From NCBI RefSeq assembly GCF_007830065.1, contig NZ_VLKK01000009.1:84098-148097 (forward strand): a stretch of DNA of 64,000 nt, written 5' to 3'. The translations under genes and the position numbers were made by a program. The stretch is from Sphingobium wenxiniae. Its GTDB lineage: Bacteria; Pseudomonadota; Alphaproteobacteria; Sphingomonadales; Sphingomonadaceae. The notes beneath the pieces are model-generated. The model had not been told where the DNA came from. It did no database searches and was given only the letters and a program-made list of their open reading frames with translations. Below, in pieces: positions 1-7,006 of this stretch. How positions within the stretch are numbered: position 1 is the stretch's first letter; the number at the start of each line of letters is the position of its first letter.

Positions 1-2
1 CC

Positions 3-752
3 ATCATGGATTCGGACGGCGCCAATCACCGCTTTATCACCAACGGCCAGTCGATCGCGCTGACGCCGCGCTTCTCGCCCGATTACAAGTCGATCGTCTA
101 TGTGAGCTATCTGGGCAGCCGGGTGCGCATCTACATCTACGACATCGGCACGGGCAAGCAGCGGCTGGTGACGGAAAGCAGCAACCCGACCTTCGCCCCG
201 CGCTGGTCGCCCGATGGCCGCAACATCCTCTTTTCCATGGCCGTGGCCGGGAACACCGACATCTATCGCGTGGCGGCGGGCGGCGGGACGCCGGTGCGCC
301 TCACCAACACGCCCGGCATCGATGTCGGCGGCAGCTATTCGCCCGACGGCCGCCAGATCGTGTTCGAAAGCGACCGTTCGGGCGGACAGCAGATCTATGT
401 CATGAACGCCGACGGATCGGGCCAGCGCCGGATCAGCCATGGCGGCGGCCGCTATGCGACGCCCGAATGGAGCCCGCGCGGCGACCTCATCGCCTTCACC
501 AAGCTGTCGGGCGGCTTCAAGATCGCGGTGATGACTCCGGCCGGCGACAATGAGCGTATCCTGACGAACGGCTGGCAGGACGAGCAGCCCACCTGGTCGC
601 CCAATGGCCGCGTGCTGCAATTCTTCCGCACCACGGCGGGACGGGAAGGCGCCAGCCAAGTGTGGCAGGTGGACCTTACCGGCGTCAACGAACGCCGCAT
701 CCCGACACCGCTCAGCGGGTCCGATCCGGCTTGGGGGCCTTTGCTCCCCTGA
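3..752 (+). CDS. tolB: TolB beta-propeller protein, C-terminal part
   Basis: Periplasmic beta-propeller of the Tol-Pal system, which bridges the inner-membrane Tol proteins to Pal and keeps the envelope intact during division. The reading frame is already open at the window edge, so the signal peptide and N-terminal domain lie outside; the first ATG in view (base 6) is internal. Repeated PD40/WD-like blades are visible, each with a W/F/Y-SP-D/N-G core: FSPDYKSIVY, WSPDGRNILF, YSPDGRQIVF, WSPRGDLIAF and WSPNGRVLQF. The C-terminus (DPAWGPLLP) is typical of TolB. pal follows 106 bp downstream on the same strand, the usual tolB-pal order. Identification is firm; only the 5' end is missing. Confidence 0.93.
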   Translation: MMDSDGANHRFITNGQSIALTPRFSPDYKSIVYVSYLGSRVRIYIYDIGTGKQRLVTESSNPTFAPRWSPDGRNILFSMAVAGNTDIYRVAAGGGTPVRLTNTPGIDVGGSYSPDGRQIVFESDRSGGQQIYVMNADGSGQRRISHGGGRYATPEWSPRGDLIAFTKLSGGFKIAVMTPAGDNERILTNGWQDEQPTWSPNGRVLQFFRTTAGREGASQVWQVDLTGVNERRIPTPLSGSDPAWGPLLP

Positions 753-785
753 GCATTTTTCTGTGGATAACGGAACCCAATCGTC

Positions 786-814
786 TTGACAGCGTAACGA
801 TCTTCACGAACCAT
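786..814 (+). promoter_or_regulatory. possible sigma-70 promoter for pal
   Basis: In the 106-bp gap between tolB and pal there is a perfect -35 TTGACA (786-791). A 17-base spacer puts the weak hexamer AACCAT at 809-814. This could give pal a promoter of its own as well as read-through from the tol operon. The -10 is poor, so this is a suggestion only. Confidence 0.35.
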
Positions 815-858
815 ATCGCCTGACTTCACGGGCGGCAAAAACGACCAAGGAGACCCCG

Positions 859-1368
859 ATGAAACTATCCCGGCCCCTTTTGATGGCGACAGCCGTCATA
901 GCGCTTGCGGCCTGCTCCAAGAAGCCGCCGGCTGAACTGCCTCCCGCTCCCGGCGGCGACGTGGGCGCGGAAACGGGCGCCGCCGCGCCGGGCGGGACGG
1001 TCAAGGGCAGCCAGGAGGATTTCGTCGCCTCCGTATCCTCCGACCGTATATTCTTCGGCCTCGATCAATATGATGTGGATGCGGAAGATCAGGCGACGCT
1101 GCAAAGCCAGGCCGCCTGGCTGCAACAGAATCCCAATGTCCGCGTGACGATCGAGGGGCATTGCGACGAGCGCGGCACCCGCGATTACAACATCGCGCTG
1201 GGCGAACGCCGCGCCAATGCGGCGAAGAATTACCTTGCTTCGCTGGGCATCGATCCCGGCCGCATCACGACGGTCAGCTACGGCAAGGAACGCCCGGCCG
1301 CGCTGGGATCGGACGAATCGGCATGGGCGCAGAACCGCCGGGCGGTCACGGTCACCGTGCAATATTGA
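859..1368 (+). CDS. pal: Peptidoglycan-associated lipoprotein Pal
   Basis: Outer-membrane lipoprotein that binds peptidoglycan through an OmpA-like domain and works with TolB. The 169-residue product starts with a lipoprotein signal ending in the lipobox LAAC, giving lipidated Cys19. A Pro/Ala/Gly-rich linker follows to about residue 50, then the OmpA_C domain to the end. That domain contains the peptidoglycan-binding core IEGHCDERGTRDYN and the alanine-rich helix with NYLASLGI. The start is supported by AAGGAGA at 847-853, just upstream of the ATG. It lies directly after tolB and is followed by a strong terminator, so it ends the tol-pal operon. Length and order match the family. Confidence 0.97.
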   Translation: MKLSRPLLMATAVIALAACSKKPPAELPPAPGGDVGAETGAAAPGGTVKGSQEDFVASVSSDRIFFGLDQYDVDAEDQATLQSQAAWLQQNPNVRVTIEGHCDERGTRDYNIALGERRANAAKNYLASLGIDPGRITTVSYGKERPAALGSDESAWAQNRRAVTVTVQY

Positions 1369-1394
1369 AGCCTTTGGGTCGCACCTGAGCTTTC

Positions 1395-1429
1395 AGCCCG
1401 CCTGTCCTGGGACCGGCGGGCTTTTTCTT
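1395..1429 (+). terminator. Rho-independent terminator after pal
   Basis: Perfect 8-bp stem AGCCCGCC (1395-1402) and GGCGGGCT (1415-1422) with a 12-base loop, followed by a T-rich tail. It starts 26 bp after the pal stop and closes the tol-pal operon. Confidence 0.85.
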
Positions 1430-1550
1430 TGGGCCGGGGCAGCGATTTGCTGATGACGGTTATGGATGGGGAGCGGGCGTCGCGCAGAGCCTTTCTACCG
1501 TCATCCCAGCATTGAATGGCGGAAAACGGCCGCACGCGTCCCGCACCCGC

Positions 1551-2951
1551 TCACTCCCAACCGCCGCCCAGGGCCAGGAAGATCGCCACCTGATCCAGCG
1601 CCAGTTGCGACCGCGCCGCCGCAGCCGCGGCTTCCGCGCTCGCCAGACTGCGCTGCGCGTCCAGCAAGGACAGGAAATCCCCCCGCCCGAAGCGGAACAA
1701 CCGCTGCGCCTGTCCCGCCGACACCGCCGCGCTATCCCGCGCCGCGTCCAGCGCCGCCGCCCGCTCCGCATCCCGGCGATAGGTTTCCAGCGCCGTCTCC
1801 GCCTGCCGCAGCGCCTCCAGCACCGTCCCGTCGAAGCGGGCGAGGTCCGCCCTTACCTGCGCGTCGGCCTGATCGATCCGCGCCCGCACCACGGGCCGGT
1901 TGGGGAAGCTCCACGACAGCAGCGGCCCCACGCTCATGCCGAAGGCCGTACCGCCGCCAAAGTCCTTGAGCGGCCCCGACAGCCCCAGCGACCCGCCAAT
2001 GCTGACATGCGGATAAAGGTCCGCCATCGCCACGCCCAGCCGCGCCGTATCGCCCGCAATGGCCCGCTCCGCCTGCCGGATGTCCGGCCGCCGCCGGATC
2101 AGCGCGGCCCCGTCCCCGGCCGGCAGGGGTTGCCCCAGCACCGGCAAGGCCGCGCAGCCTTCCACCTCCGCCGGATAATCGGCCGGCGACCGTCCCAGCA
2201 GGGTCGCCAGCAGGTAAAGTCCATTCTGCCGCTGCGCGTCGAACGCGGGAAGCCCCGCCGCGCTGCTCTCCACCGCCGATTCGGCCCGGCTCACGTCAAA
2301 GGCGGTGCCCCGCCCGCCCCGGAACAGCCGCCGCGTCGCGTCCGCCGTATCGCGCTGCAACGCCACGACGCGCTGGTTGACACGCAGCGAATAATTGGCC
2401 GCGCACACCTGAACATAGGCCCGCGCCACCGCCGCCGCGACGCTCATCCGTACATAATCCCGTGCGGCGGCGCTCGCTTCCACATCGGCGCCGCTCGCCT
2501 CGATCGCGCGCCGCACCCGGCCATTGAGGTCCAGCGTATAGGAGGCGCTCAGCCCCAGATCATAGCCGACCACGCCCGGCAAGCTCTCGCCCGTCCCCGA
2601 AGGGCGCGTCAGGCTCGCGCCGCCTTCGGCCGTGGTGCCGATGGTCCGCCCCGCCTGCGCCTCGCGCAGCACGGCCTGCGCCCGCGTCAAATTGGCGTCG
2701 GCCGCGCGCAGGTCGGCATTGGCGGCCAGCGCCTGCTCGATCAGCGCATCCAGCGTGGGATCGTCATAGAGCCGCCACCAATGGCCGGGCGGCGGCGCAT
2801 TGCTCGCCATGCCGCCTTGCGCCGCATGGAACGCGCCCTGCGCGGAGGGCGCGGACGCCGCCGATGTTTCAGGCGGCCGATAATCCGCCCCCGCCGTCGC
2901 GCAGGCCGCCAGCCCCAGCGCAAGCAAAGGCGCGAACACAATCTTACGCAT
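1551..2951 (-). CDS. Outer-membrane efflux lipoprotein, NodT/OMF family
   Basis: Outer-membrane factor of a tripartite efflux system; a TolC-like trimeric channel that accepts substrate from the periplasmic adaptor. The 466-residue product has a lipobox (LGLAAC, lipid Cys17) and the two tandem OEP repeats of the NodT branch: DPTLDALIEQALAANADLRA near residue 65, and the second helical half after about residue 270 (RRRPDIRQAERAIAGDTARL). The start codon overlaps the end of the adaptor gene by 8 bp, so the pair is translationally coupled. It is the last gene of the marR-FUSC-DUF1656-HlyD-OMF operon. The pump family predicts export of aromatic acids or similar weak acids, which is inference. Confidence 0.9.
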   Translation of the reverse strand: MRKIVFAPLLALGLAACATAGADYRPPETSAASAPSAQGAFHAAQGGMASNAPPPGHWWRLYDDPTLDALIEQALAANADLRAADANLTRAQAVLREAQAGRTIGTTAEGGASLTRPSGTGESLPGVVGYDLGLSASYTLDLNGRVRRAIEASGADVEASAAARDYVRMSVAAAVARAYVQVCAANYSLRVNQRVVALQRDTADATRRLFRGGRGTAFDVSRAESAVESSAAGLPAFDAQRQNGLYLLATLLGRSPADYPAEVEGCAALPVLGQPLPAGDGAALIRRRPDIRQAERAIAGDTARLGVAMADLYPHVSIGGSLGLSGPLKDFGGGTAFGMSVGPLLSWSFPNRPVVRARIDQADAQVRADLARFDGTVLEALRQAETALETYRRDAERAAALDAARDSAAVSAGQAQRLFRFGRGDFLSLLDAQRSLASAEAAAAAARSQLALDQVAIFLALGGGWE

Positions 2952-3846
2952 GACGGCACGTCCCCTGCTTTGCGTCCTTCGCCTTCGGCTCCACCGTCAC
3001 GGTCGCGGTCCGCCCGGTGATGAGGCTGATATCGGCGGGCACCCTGGTCAGCTTCACCCGCACCGGAATCCGCTGCGCCAGCCGCACCCAGGAAAAGGTC
3101 GGCTGCACATTGGGCAGCAGATTGCCCGAATCCGACCGGGTGGAATCATTGATGCCGAAAGCGACGCTCTCGACCCGCCCATGCAGGTCGTGCTCCTCGC
3201 CCATCATCCGCACCGTCACCGGCGCGCCCAGACAGATCAGCGGCAGCTTCGTCTCCTCGAAATAGCCCTCGACCCGCAGGCTGTCCTTGTCCACCAGCGC
3301 CATCGCCTGCCTGCCTGCCGCCACATAGTCACCCTGATGCAGGTCCAGATTGGTGACGGTGCCGTTGACCGAGGCCAGCACCCGCGTCCGCTTCAGGTCC
3401 AGCGCCGCCCCGTCCCGCGCGGTGATCGCTTCCGCCAGCGCCGCCTGCGCCGTCGCCACGCGCGCGACATTCTGCTCATGCGCTTCGGCCGCGACCAGAT
3501 CGCCCAGCGCCTGGTCGCGGCGCGCCTCCCGCCGGGCCTGCGCCAGCGTCGCCTGCGCGCTTTCGACCCGCGCCGCCGCCTGTTTCAGCGCCAGTTCGTA
3601 GCGGGGCCGGTCGATCACGAACAACAGGTCGCCTTCCTTGACCTGCTGGTTGTCGCGCACCGCCACCGACGTCACGAGGCCGCCGATATCCGGCGTCACC
3701 CGCACCACATCGGCCCGCACCCGCCCGTCGCGGGTCCAGGGGCTGCGCTCATAATGGTTCCACATCCAGATCGCGATCAGGATGGCGGCGATCACGATGA
3801 CGATCGTGGCGGCACTCCGCGCCAAGGGAGCAAGGTAGCGGTTCAT
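2944..3846 (-). CDS. HlyD/EmrA-type periplasmic adaptor (AaeA-like)
   Basis: Membrane-fusion protein that couples the FUSC inner-membrane pump to the outer-membrane factor. The 300 residues comprise one N-terminal membrane anchor (about 10-32), a biotinyl-lipoyl half-motif with TSVAVRDNQQVKEGDLLFVID, a short alpha-hairpin rich in Ala/Gln/Arg (about 85-150), the second lipoyl half (VNGTVTNLDLHQGDYVAAG) and a beta-barrel domain. This architecture and length match AaeA of the p-hydroxybenzoate efflux system. Its start overlaps the DUF1656 gene by 4 bp and its stop overlaps the OMF start. Substrate is not deducible from sequence. Confidence 0.9.
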   Translation of the reverse strand: MNRYLAPLARSAATIVIVIAAILIAIWMWNHYERSPWTRDGRVRADVVRVTPDIGGLVTSVAVRDNQQVKEGDLLFVIDRPRYELALKQAAARVESAQATLAQARREARRDQALGDLVAAEAHEQNVARVATAQAALAEAITARDGAALDLKRTRVLASVNGTVTNLDLHQGDYVAAGRQAMALVDKDSLRVEGYFEETKLPLICLGAPVTVRMMGEEHDLHGRVESVAFGINDSTRSDSGNLLPNVQPTFSWVRLAQRIPVRVKLTRVPADISLITGRTATVTVEPKAKDAKQGTCRHA

Positions 3847-4058
3847 AGGCGGATTCCAAGCATGGGAACGAGAATCGAAAGCAGCCCCAGCAGCAGGATG
3901 AAGATGCTGAGGTCGACCAGCGCGCGATAGGCGATGAAGCGGTAAAGGCCCAAAGCGTGGATAAGGCGCGTGACGCCCCAGCTCAGGATCAGGGCGAAGA
4001 TCGCCAGCAACAGCAGCGTGGGCACATAGACGCCCCCCAATGCGACTTCTCCGGTCAT
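3843..4058 (-). CDS. DUF1656 small membrane protein (AaeX-like)
   Basis: A 71-residue protein with two predicted membrane helices (about residues 8-30 and 45-68). DUF1656 proteins such as AaeX sit between the FUSC pump and HlyD adaptor genes in aromatic-acid efflux operons; their biochemical role is unknown. It begins with MTGEVALGGVYVPTLLLLAI, as expected for the family. Both ends overlap the neighbours by 4 bp (pump stop with this start, this stop with the adaptor start), so the three genes are tightly coupled. Confidence 0.88.
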   Translation of the reverse strand: MTGEVALGGVYVPTLLLLAIFALILSWGVTRLIHALGLYRFIAYRALVDLSIFILLLGLLSILVPMLGIRL

Positions 4059-6103
4059 GCGGCGGCTTTCCGGTAAATGGCGCCGTCGGCGAACAGGTTC
4101 CGGCGCAGGGCGATCAGCGCCAGTATCGCGCTGCGCCGCACGCCGGGATCGGGATTGGCGGAAAGCTCCGTGATCGCGCGATCCATATCGTGCAGCAGCG
4201 CGGGCTGCGCCGGGGCGGGCGCGTCGGGATCAAGCGCGCGATAATAGTCGCCCACCCCCTGCAACACCCGCGTCAGCGAAGCGCTGTCTCCCGGCGGCAG
4301 TTCCAGCCGCAATGCGCGCAGCTCGCCGATGCCGATGCCGGTCCGCAGGTCGCGCAATGCGTCGTAAAGCTGCCCCTTGTCCGCGCCGAGCGCCGCCAGC
4401 CGGGGGGCCAGCAGGGCGATCCGGTCCAGCATCCGGTTGATCCAGCCGCGCACATCGGGCCGCCCCGCTACATTGGCGCGGTTGGCTATATCGCGCCATC
4501 CCGCGCGGATGATGCGGCGGATCGCATATTGCAGACCGGCCGGCTGCAACAAGCCGGCCATGACCGCCGCGAACCAGATGCCGGTAAGCTGGGCCAGGTT
4601 GCCGTTCACGAAGGTCGGAAATTCGTTCTGATAGCTTGCCGCCAGCAGGGCCGGGCTGCCCAGCCCCAGCAGCGTGGGCATGACATAGCCCGCCAGCGAG
4701 GGCGACGCCATTGCCGACCCCAGCAGGATGAGCGCGGGAGCGAAGGCCGCCATCAGCATGACGAAGCCGTCGAGCCGCGGCATGATCGCATAGCCATAAA
4801 GCGCGCCCAGCAGCGACGCGAGAATCGTGCCGATCATCCACCCTTTAAGCGGCGCTTTCGGATTGTCCTGCGACGAATAGATCGCGAGGAAGATACCCGC
4901 CAGCATCGTCGCGCTCGCGCCGTCCTTCCACCCGCTGCCGATCCACAGCGCGCATCCGGCGACCAGCGTGACGAAGGCATTGAACGCGCCCTGCCGCGCC
5001 CCTTCATAATCGCGATGCACTTCGCGGAAGCGCCGCCCTTCCAGCAGCTCGCCGACGCGCGCGTTGACCGGCGTGCGGCTGTAGCTCGTCATCTGGTCAT
5101 AGAGGTCGCGGCAGTCGCGATGCGCCGCGATCAGGCTGGCGAGACGCGAAAACAGGCTGAGCCGCATCATGTCCGCCCATTCCATGCCGGGCCGGGCCGG
5201 CGGCTCCAGCGCGGCGCAGCGTTCGATCAGGGCGTCGGCGCTGGCCGACCGCTGCTCCAGATCCTTTTCGGGATTCTCGACCCAGTGCTGGACGTCCGCG
5301 ATCAACGCCCCGACTTCGGGCGGCACGTCGCCGCCGCGCGCGGCCTTCAACATCTGCAACCGGTCGTCCACCGCCGCGCCCAGGGGCAGCAGCAGCGATA
5401 GCTGGTCCTGCAACGCCCGCACCGTCCGCACGCGCGGCACCCGGCGCGACAGGTCATAGGGCAGATGCGTGGAAAGCTGGTGCAGTTCGGTCACGTCCTG
5501 CGCCAGACGGCGGCGCTCGGCGGCCAGCCCTTCCACCGGCTCTATGGCGATGGCGTCGCGGGTCCACCGTTCCGCGTCGCGCAGGATCGCCGCGACCCGG
5601 TTCAGCACCATCGACGCGACCGATCCGGGCAGGATGGCGGCGTGAACCAGGCTGCCCGACAGGATGCCGATGGTGATTTCCTGCACGCGGGAGGAAGCGA
5701 GGTCGAAGATAGTCTGCGGCGTTTCGAAACTGGGAAAGGCGATGAGGCAGGCGCTATAACCCGCCAGCACGAACATATAGGATCGCGGCGTGCCGTCGAG
5801 CTGCGATACGAACACGCAGAAAGCCAGCCATCCCGCCATCGCCAGCGTCAGCAGTTCGGGCGCGTTGACCAAGGGCGGCACGATCGCCACGGCGACGACC
5901 GCGCCGACCAGCGTGCCCATCACGCGGTAGACCGCCTTGGAGATGACCGCGCCCGCCATGGGCTGCGCCACGATGAAGGAGGTGACGAACGCCCAATAGG
6001 GCCGCTCCAGCCCGATACTGAACGAGATATAGAGCGCCAGCGTGGCGGCAAGGAAGCATTTAAGCCCGAACAGGGCCGCGGGCCAGCCGAAACGCTCTTT
6101 CAT
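4055..6103 (-). CDS. FUSC-family inner-membrane efflux protein (AaeB-like)
   Basis: Inner-membrane component of a fusaric-acid/aromatic-carboxylate efflux pump. At 682 residues it has the duplicated FUSC layout: a first block of about six hydrophobic segments (residues 10-165), a soluble helical region (about 170-360), a second membrane block beginning near FVTLVAGCALWIGSGW, and a soluble C-terminal tail. AaeB and FusC proteins have this size and order. The start overlaps the marR stop by 4 bp (ATGA), so pump synthesis is coupled to the regulator. The adaptor, DUF1656 protein and outer-membrane factor follow. Likely induced by a weak aromatic acid sensed by MarR (inference). Confidence 0.9.
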   Translation of the reverse strand: MKERFGWPAALFGLKCFLAATLALYISFSIGLERPYWAFVTSFIVAQPMAGAVISKAVYRVMGTLVGAVVAVAIVPPLVNAPELLTLAMAGWLAFCVFVSQLDGTPRSYMFVLAGYSACLIAFPSFETPQTIFDLASSRVQEITIGILSGSLVHAAILPGSVASMVLNRVAAILRDAERWTRDAIAIEPVEGLAAERRRLAQDVTELHQLSTHLPYDLSRRVPRVRTVRALQDQLSLLLPLGAAVDDRLQMLKAARGGDVPPEVGALIADVQHWVENPEKDLEQRSASADALIERCAALEPPARPGMEWADMMRLSLFSRLASLIAAHRDCRDLYDQMTSYSRTPVNARVGELLEGRRFREVHRDYEGARQGAFNAFVTLVAGCALWIGSGWKDGASATMLAGIFLAIYSSQDNPKAPLKGWMIGTILASLLGALYGYAIMPRLDGFVMLMAAFAPALILLGSAMASPSLAGYVMPTLLGLGSPALLAASYQNEFPTFVNGNLAQLTGIWFAAVMAGLLQPAGLQYAIRRIIRAGWRDIANRANVAGRPDVRGWINRMLDRIALLAPRLAALGADKGQLYDALRDLRTGIGIGELRALRLELPPGDSASLTRVLQGVGDYYRALDPDAPAPAQPALLHDMDRAITELSANPDPGVRRSAILALIALRRNLFADGAIYRKAAA

Positions 6104-6549
6104 GGCTCCGCGCGCAGCTCCGCTATGCGTCGTCCCAACAGTTCCATCAACCGGACGCTCGTATCCATGTCGGCGTCGGACATGCCTTCCATCAGCGCAT
6201 TGCGCAATATGTCGAGTCGATCCTGAATGGCGCCCACCAGCTCCTGTCCCGCCGGGGTCAGGGCCAGCCGGTTGGACCGCCGGTCGTCGGGATGGGGCGA
6301 CCGCTCCACCAGCCGGGCCGCCTCCAGTTGATGCAATGTGCGGACGAGCGAGGGCTGGGTGATTTCCAGCGCCTCGGCCAGATCGATCTGACGCGCTTCC
6401 GATCCCAGCCTGTCAAGGTGAAGCAGGCACCAGCCCGCCGAATTGGATAGCCCGATCTCCGCCAGCGTCCGGTCCGCCAGGCTGCGCCATCCGCGCGCCA
6501 CGGGCGAAAAGGTGCGCGAAAGCGCGCGCTGGCGTTCAAGGGTCGGCAT
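6100..6549 (-). CDS. MarR-family transcriptional regulator of the efflux operon
   Basis: Winged-helix repressor of the MarR family, 149 residues. The core is seen in LAEALEITQPSLVRTLHQLE (recognition helix) followed by the wing LVERSPHPDDRRSNRLALT, where the D-x-R-S-x-R signature is intact. It is first in the five-gene efflux operon and is coupled to the pump gene by a 4-bp overlap. A perfect inverted repeat lies immediately upstream over the predicted promoter, so autorepression is likely. No convincing Shine-Dalgarno precedes the ATG at 6549; the next sequence upstream is CTGCCC. The ligand is unknown. Confidence 0.92.
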   Translation of the reverse strand: MPTLERQRALSRTFSPVARGWRSLADRTLAEIGLSNSAGWCLLHLDRLGSEARQIDLAEALEITQPSLVRTLHQLEAARLVERSPHPDDRRSNRLALTPAGQELVGAIQDRLDILRNALMEGMSDADMDTSVRLMELLGRRIAELRAEP

Positions 6550-6556
6550 GGGCAGA

Positions 6557-6588
6557 TAGTTAGATAGCTAACTAATCCTCTTTGTCAA
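6557..6588 (-). promoter_or_regulatory. marR promoter with overlapping operator
   Basis: On the minus strand a perfect -35 TTGACA (6588-6583) is followed after 16 bases by TATCTA (6566-6561). A perfect inverted repeat TAGTTAG-ATAG-CTAACTA (6557-6574) covers that -10. This is the expected layout for a MarR protein blocking its own promoter. The predicted transcription start is only about 5 bases before the marR ATG, so the message would be almost leaderless, in line with the missing ribosome-binding site. Confidence 0.65.
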
Positions 6589-6639
6589 GAAAACGCTTTT
6601 CCCTCTTCATCTCACTCTTGATCTTACTCTTGCATTTGC

Positions 6640-6665
6640 GATGGCCCGGCACCCGCCGGGCCATC
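6640..6665 (-). terminator. strong hairpin between small protein gene and marR
   Basis: Perfect 11-bp stem GATGGCCCGGC (6640-6650) and GCCGGGCCATC (6655-6665) with loop ACCC. It lies 14 bp beyond the stop of the minus-strand gene at 6680-6982, so it probably ends that transcript. The T-run (CTTTT, 6665-6669) is on the plus-strand side, so the hairpin is not a textbook minus-strand terminator. Confidence 0.55.
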
Positions 6666-6679
6666 CTTTTCCCCTCGCC

Positions 6680-6982
6680 TCAGCCCCGCCGCGTGCCCGA
6701 AAAGCCCGCCGCGCCGAACGCGCCAAGCTGCATCGTGCCGGTGATGCTGTCCCCGCTCACCTCCGCCTCGCATTCCAGCGTCATCGGCATGGGCAGCGTC
6801 ATGTCCATCTTCCACGTCAGCGTGTTGCCCTCGACCTTGCCGTCCTTGACGTCCAGCGATCCCATCATCCCCGCGAAGGTGCCGTTGAAGCGATCCCCCG
6901 CGCTGATGACGGTGAAGACGCCATTCTGGTCGCCCATCGGCGTCTTCGCCACGCAATCATAGGCGCCGTCCACTGCTGCCAT
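6680..6982 (-). CDS. conserved hypothetical protein, 100 residues
   Basis: I do not recognise a named family. The 100-residue product has no signal peptide and reads as a beta-rich fold: alternating hydrophobics, with GVFTVISAGDRFNGTF, a Gly-rich GNTLTWKMDMTLPMPMTLEC and a final GDSITGTMQLGAFG. It resembles small proteins whose annotation is based on a repeated beta-strand motif. A good Shine-Dalgarno (AGGGAGACAGGGAC before ATG) supports the start. It begins 24 bp after the M16 protease stop on the same strand, so the two are probably co-transcribed, and a hairpin follows. Function unknown. Confidence 0.75.
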   Translation of the reverse strand: MAAVDGAYDCVAKTPMGDQNGVFTVISAGDRFNGTFAGMMGSLDVKDGKVEGNTLTWKMDMTLPMPMTLECEAEVSGDSITGTMQLGAFGAAGFSGTRRG

Positions 6983-7006
6983 GTCCCTGTCTCCCTTGTG
7001 CAGCCG

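Noticed and set aside
1497..1520. CGTCATCCCAGC-like sequence as a repeat element
   Set aside because: It resembles half of a common alphaproteobacterial intergenic repeat, but the other half is missing and no second copy is in the window.
1512..3020. Plus-strand frame of 502 codons across the outer-membrane factor gene
   Set aside because: Antisense shadow with Arg/Pro-rich content; the minus-strand gene fits the NodT family and operon.
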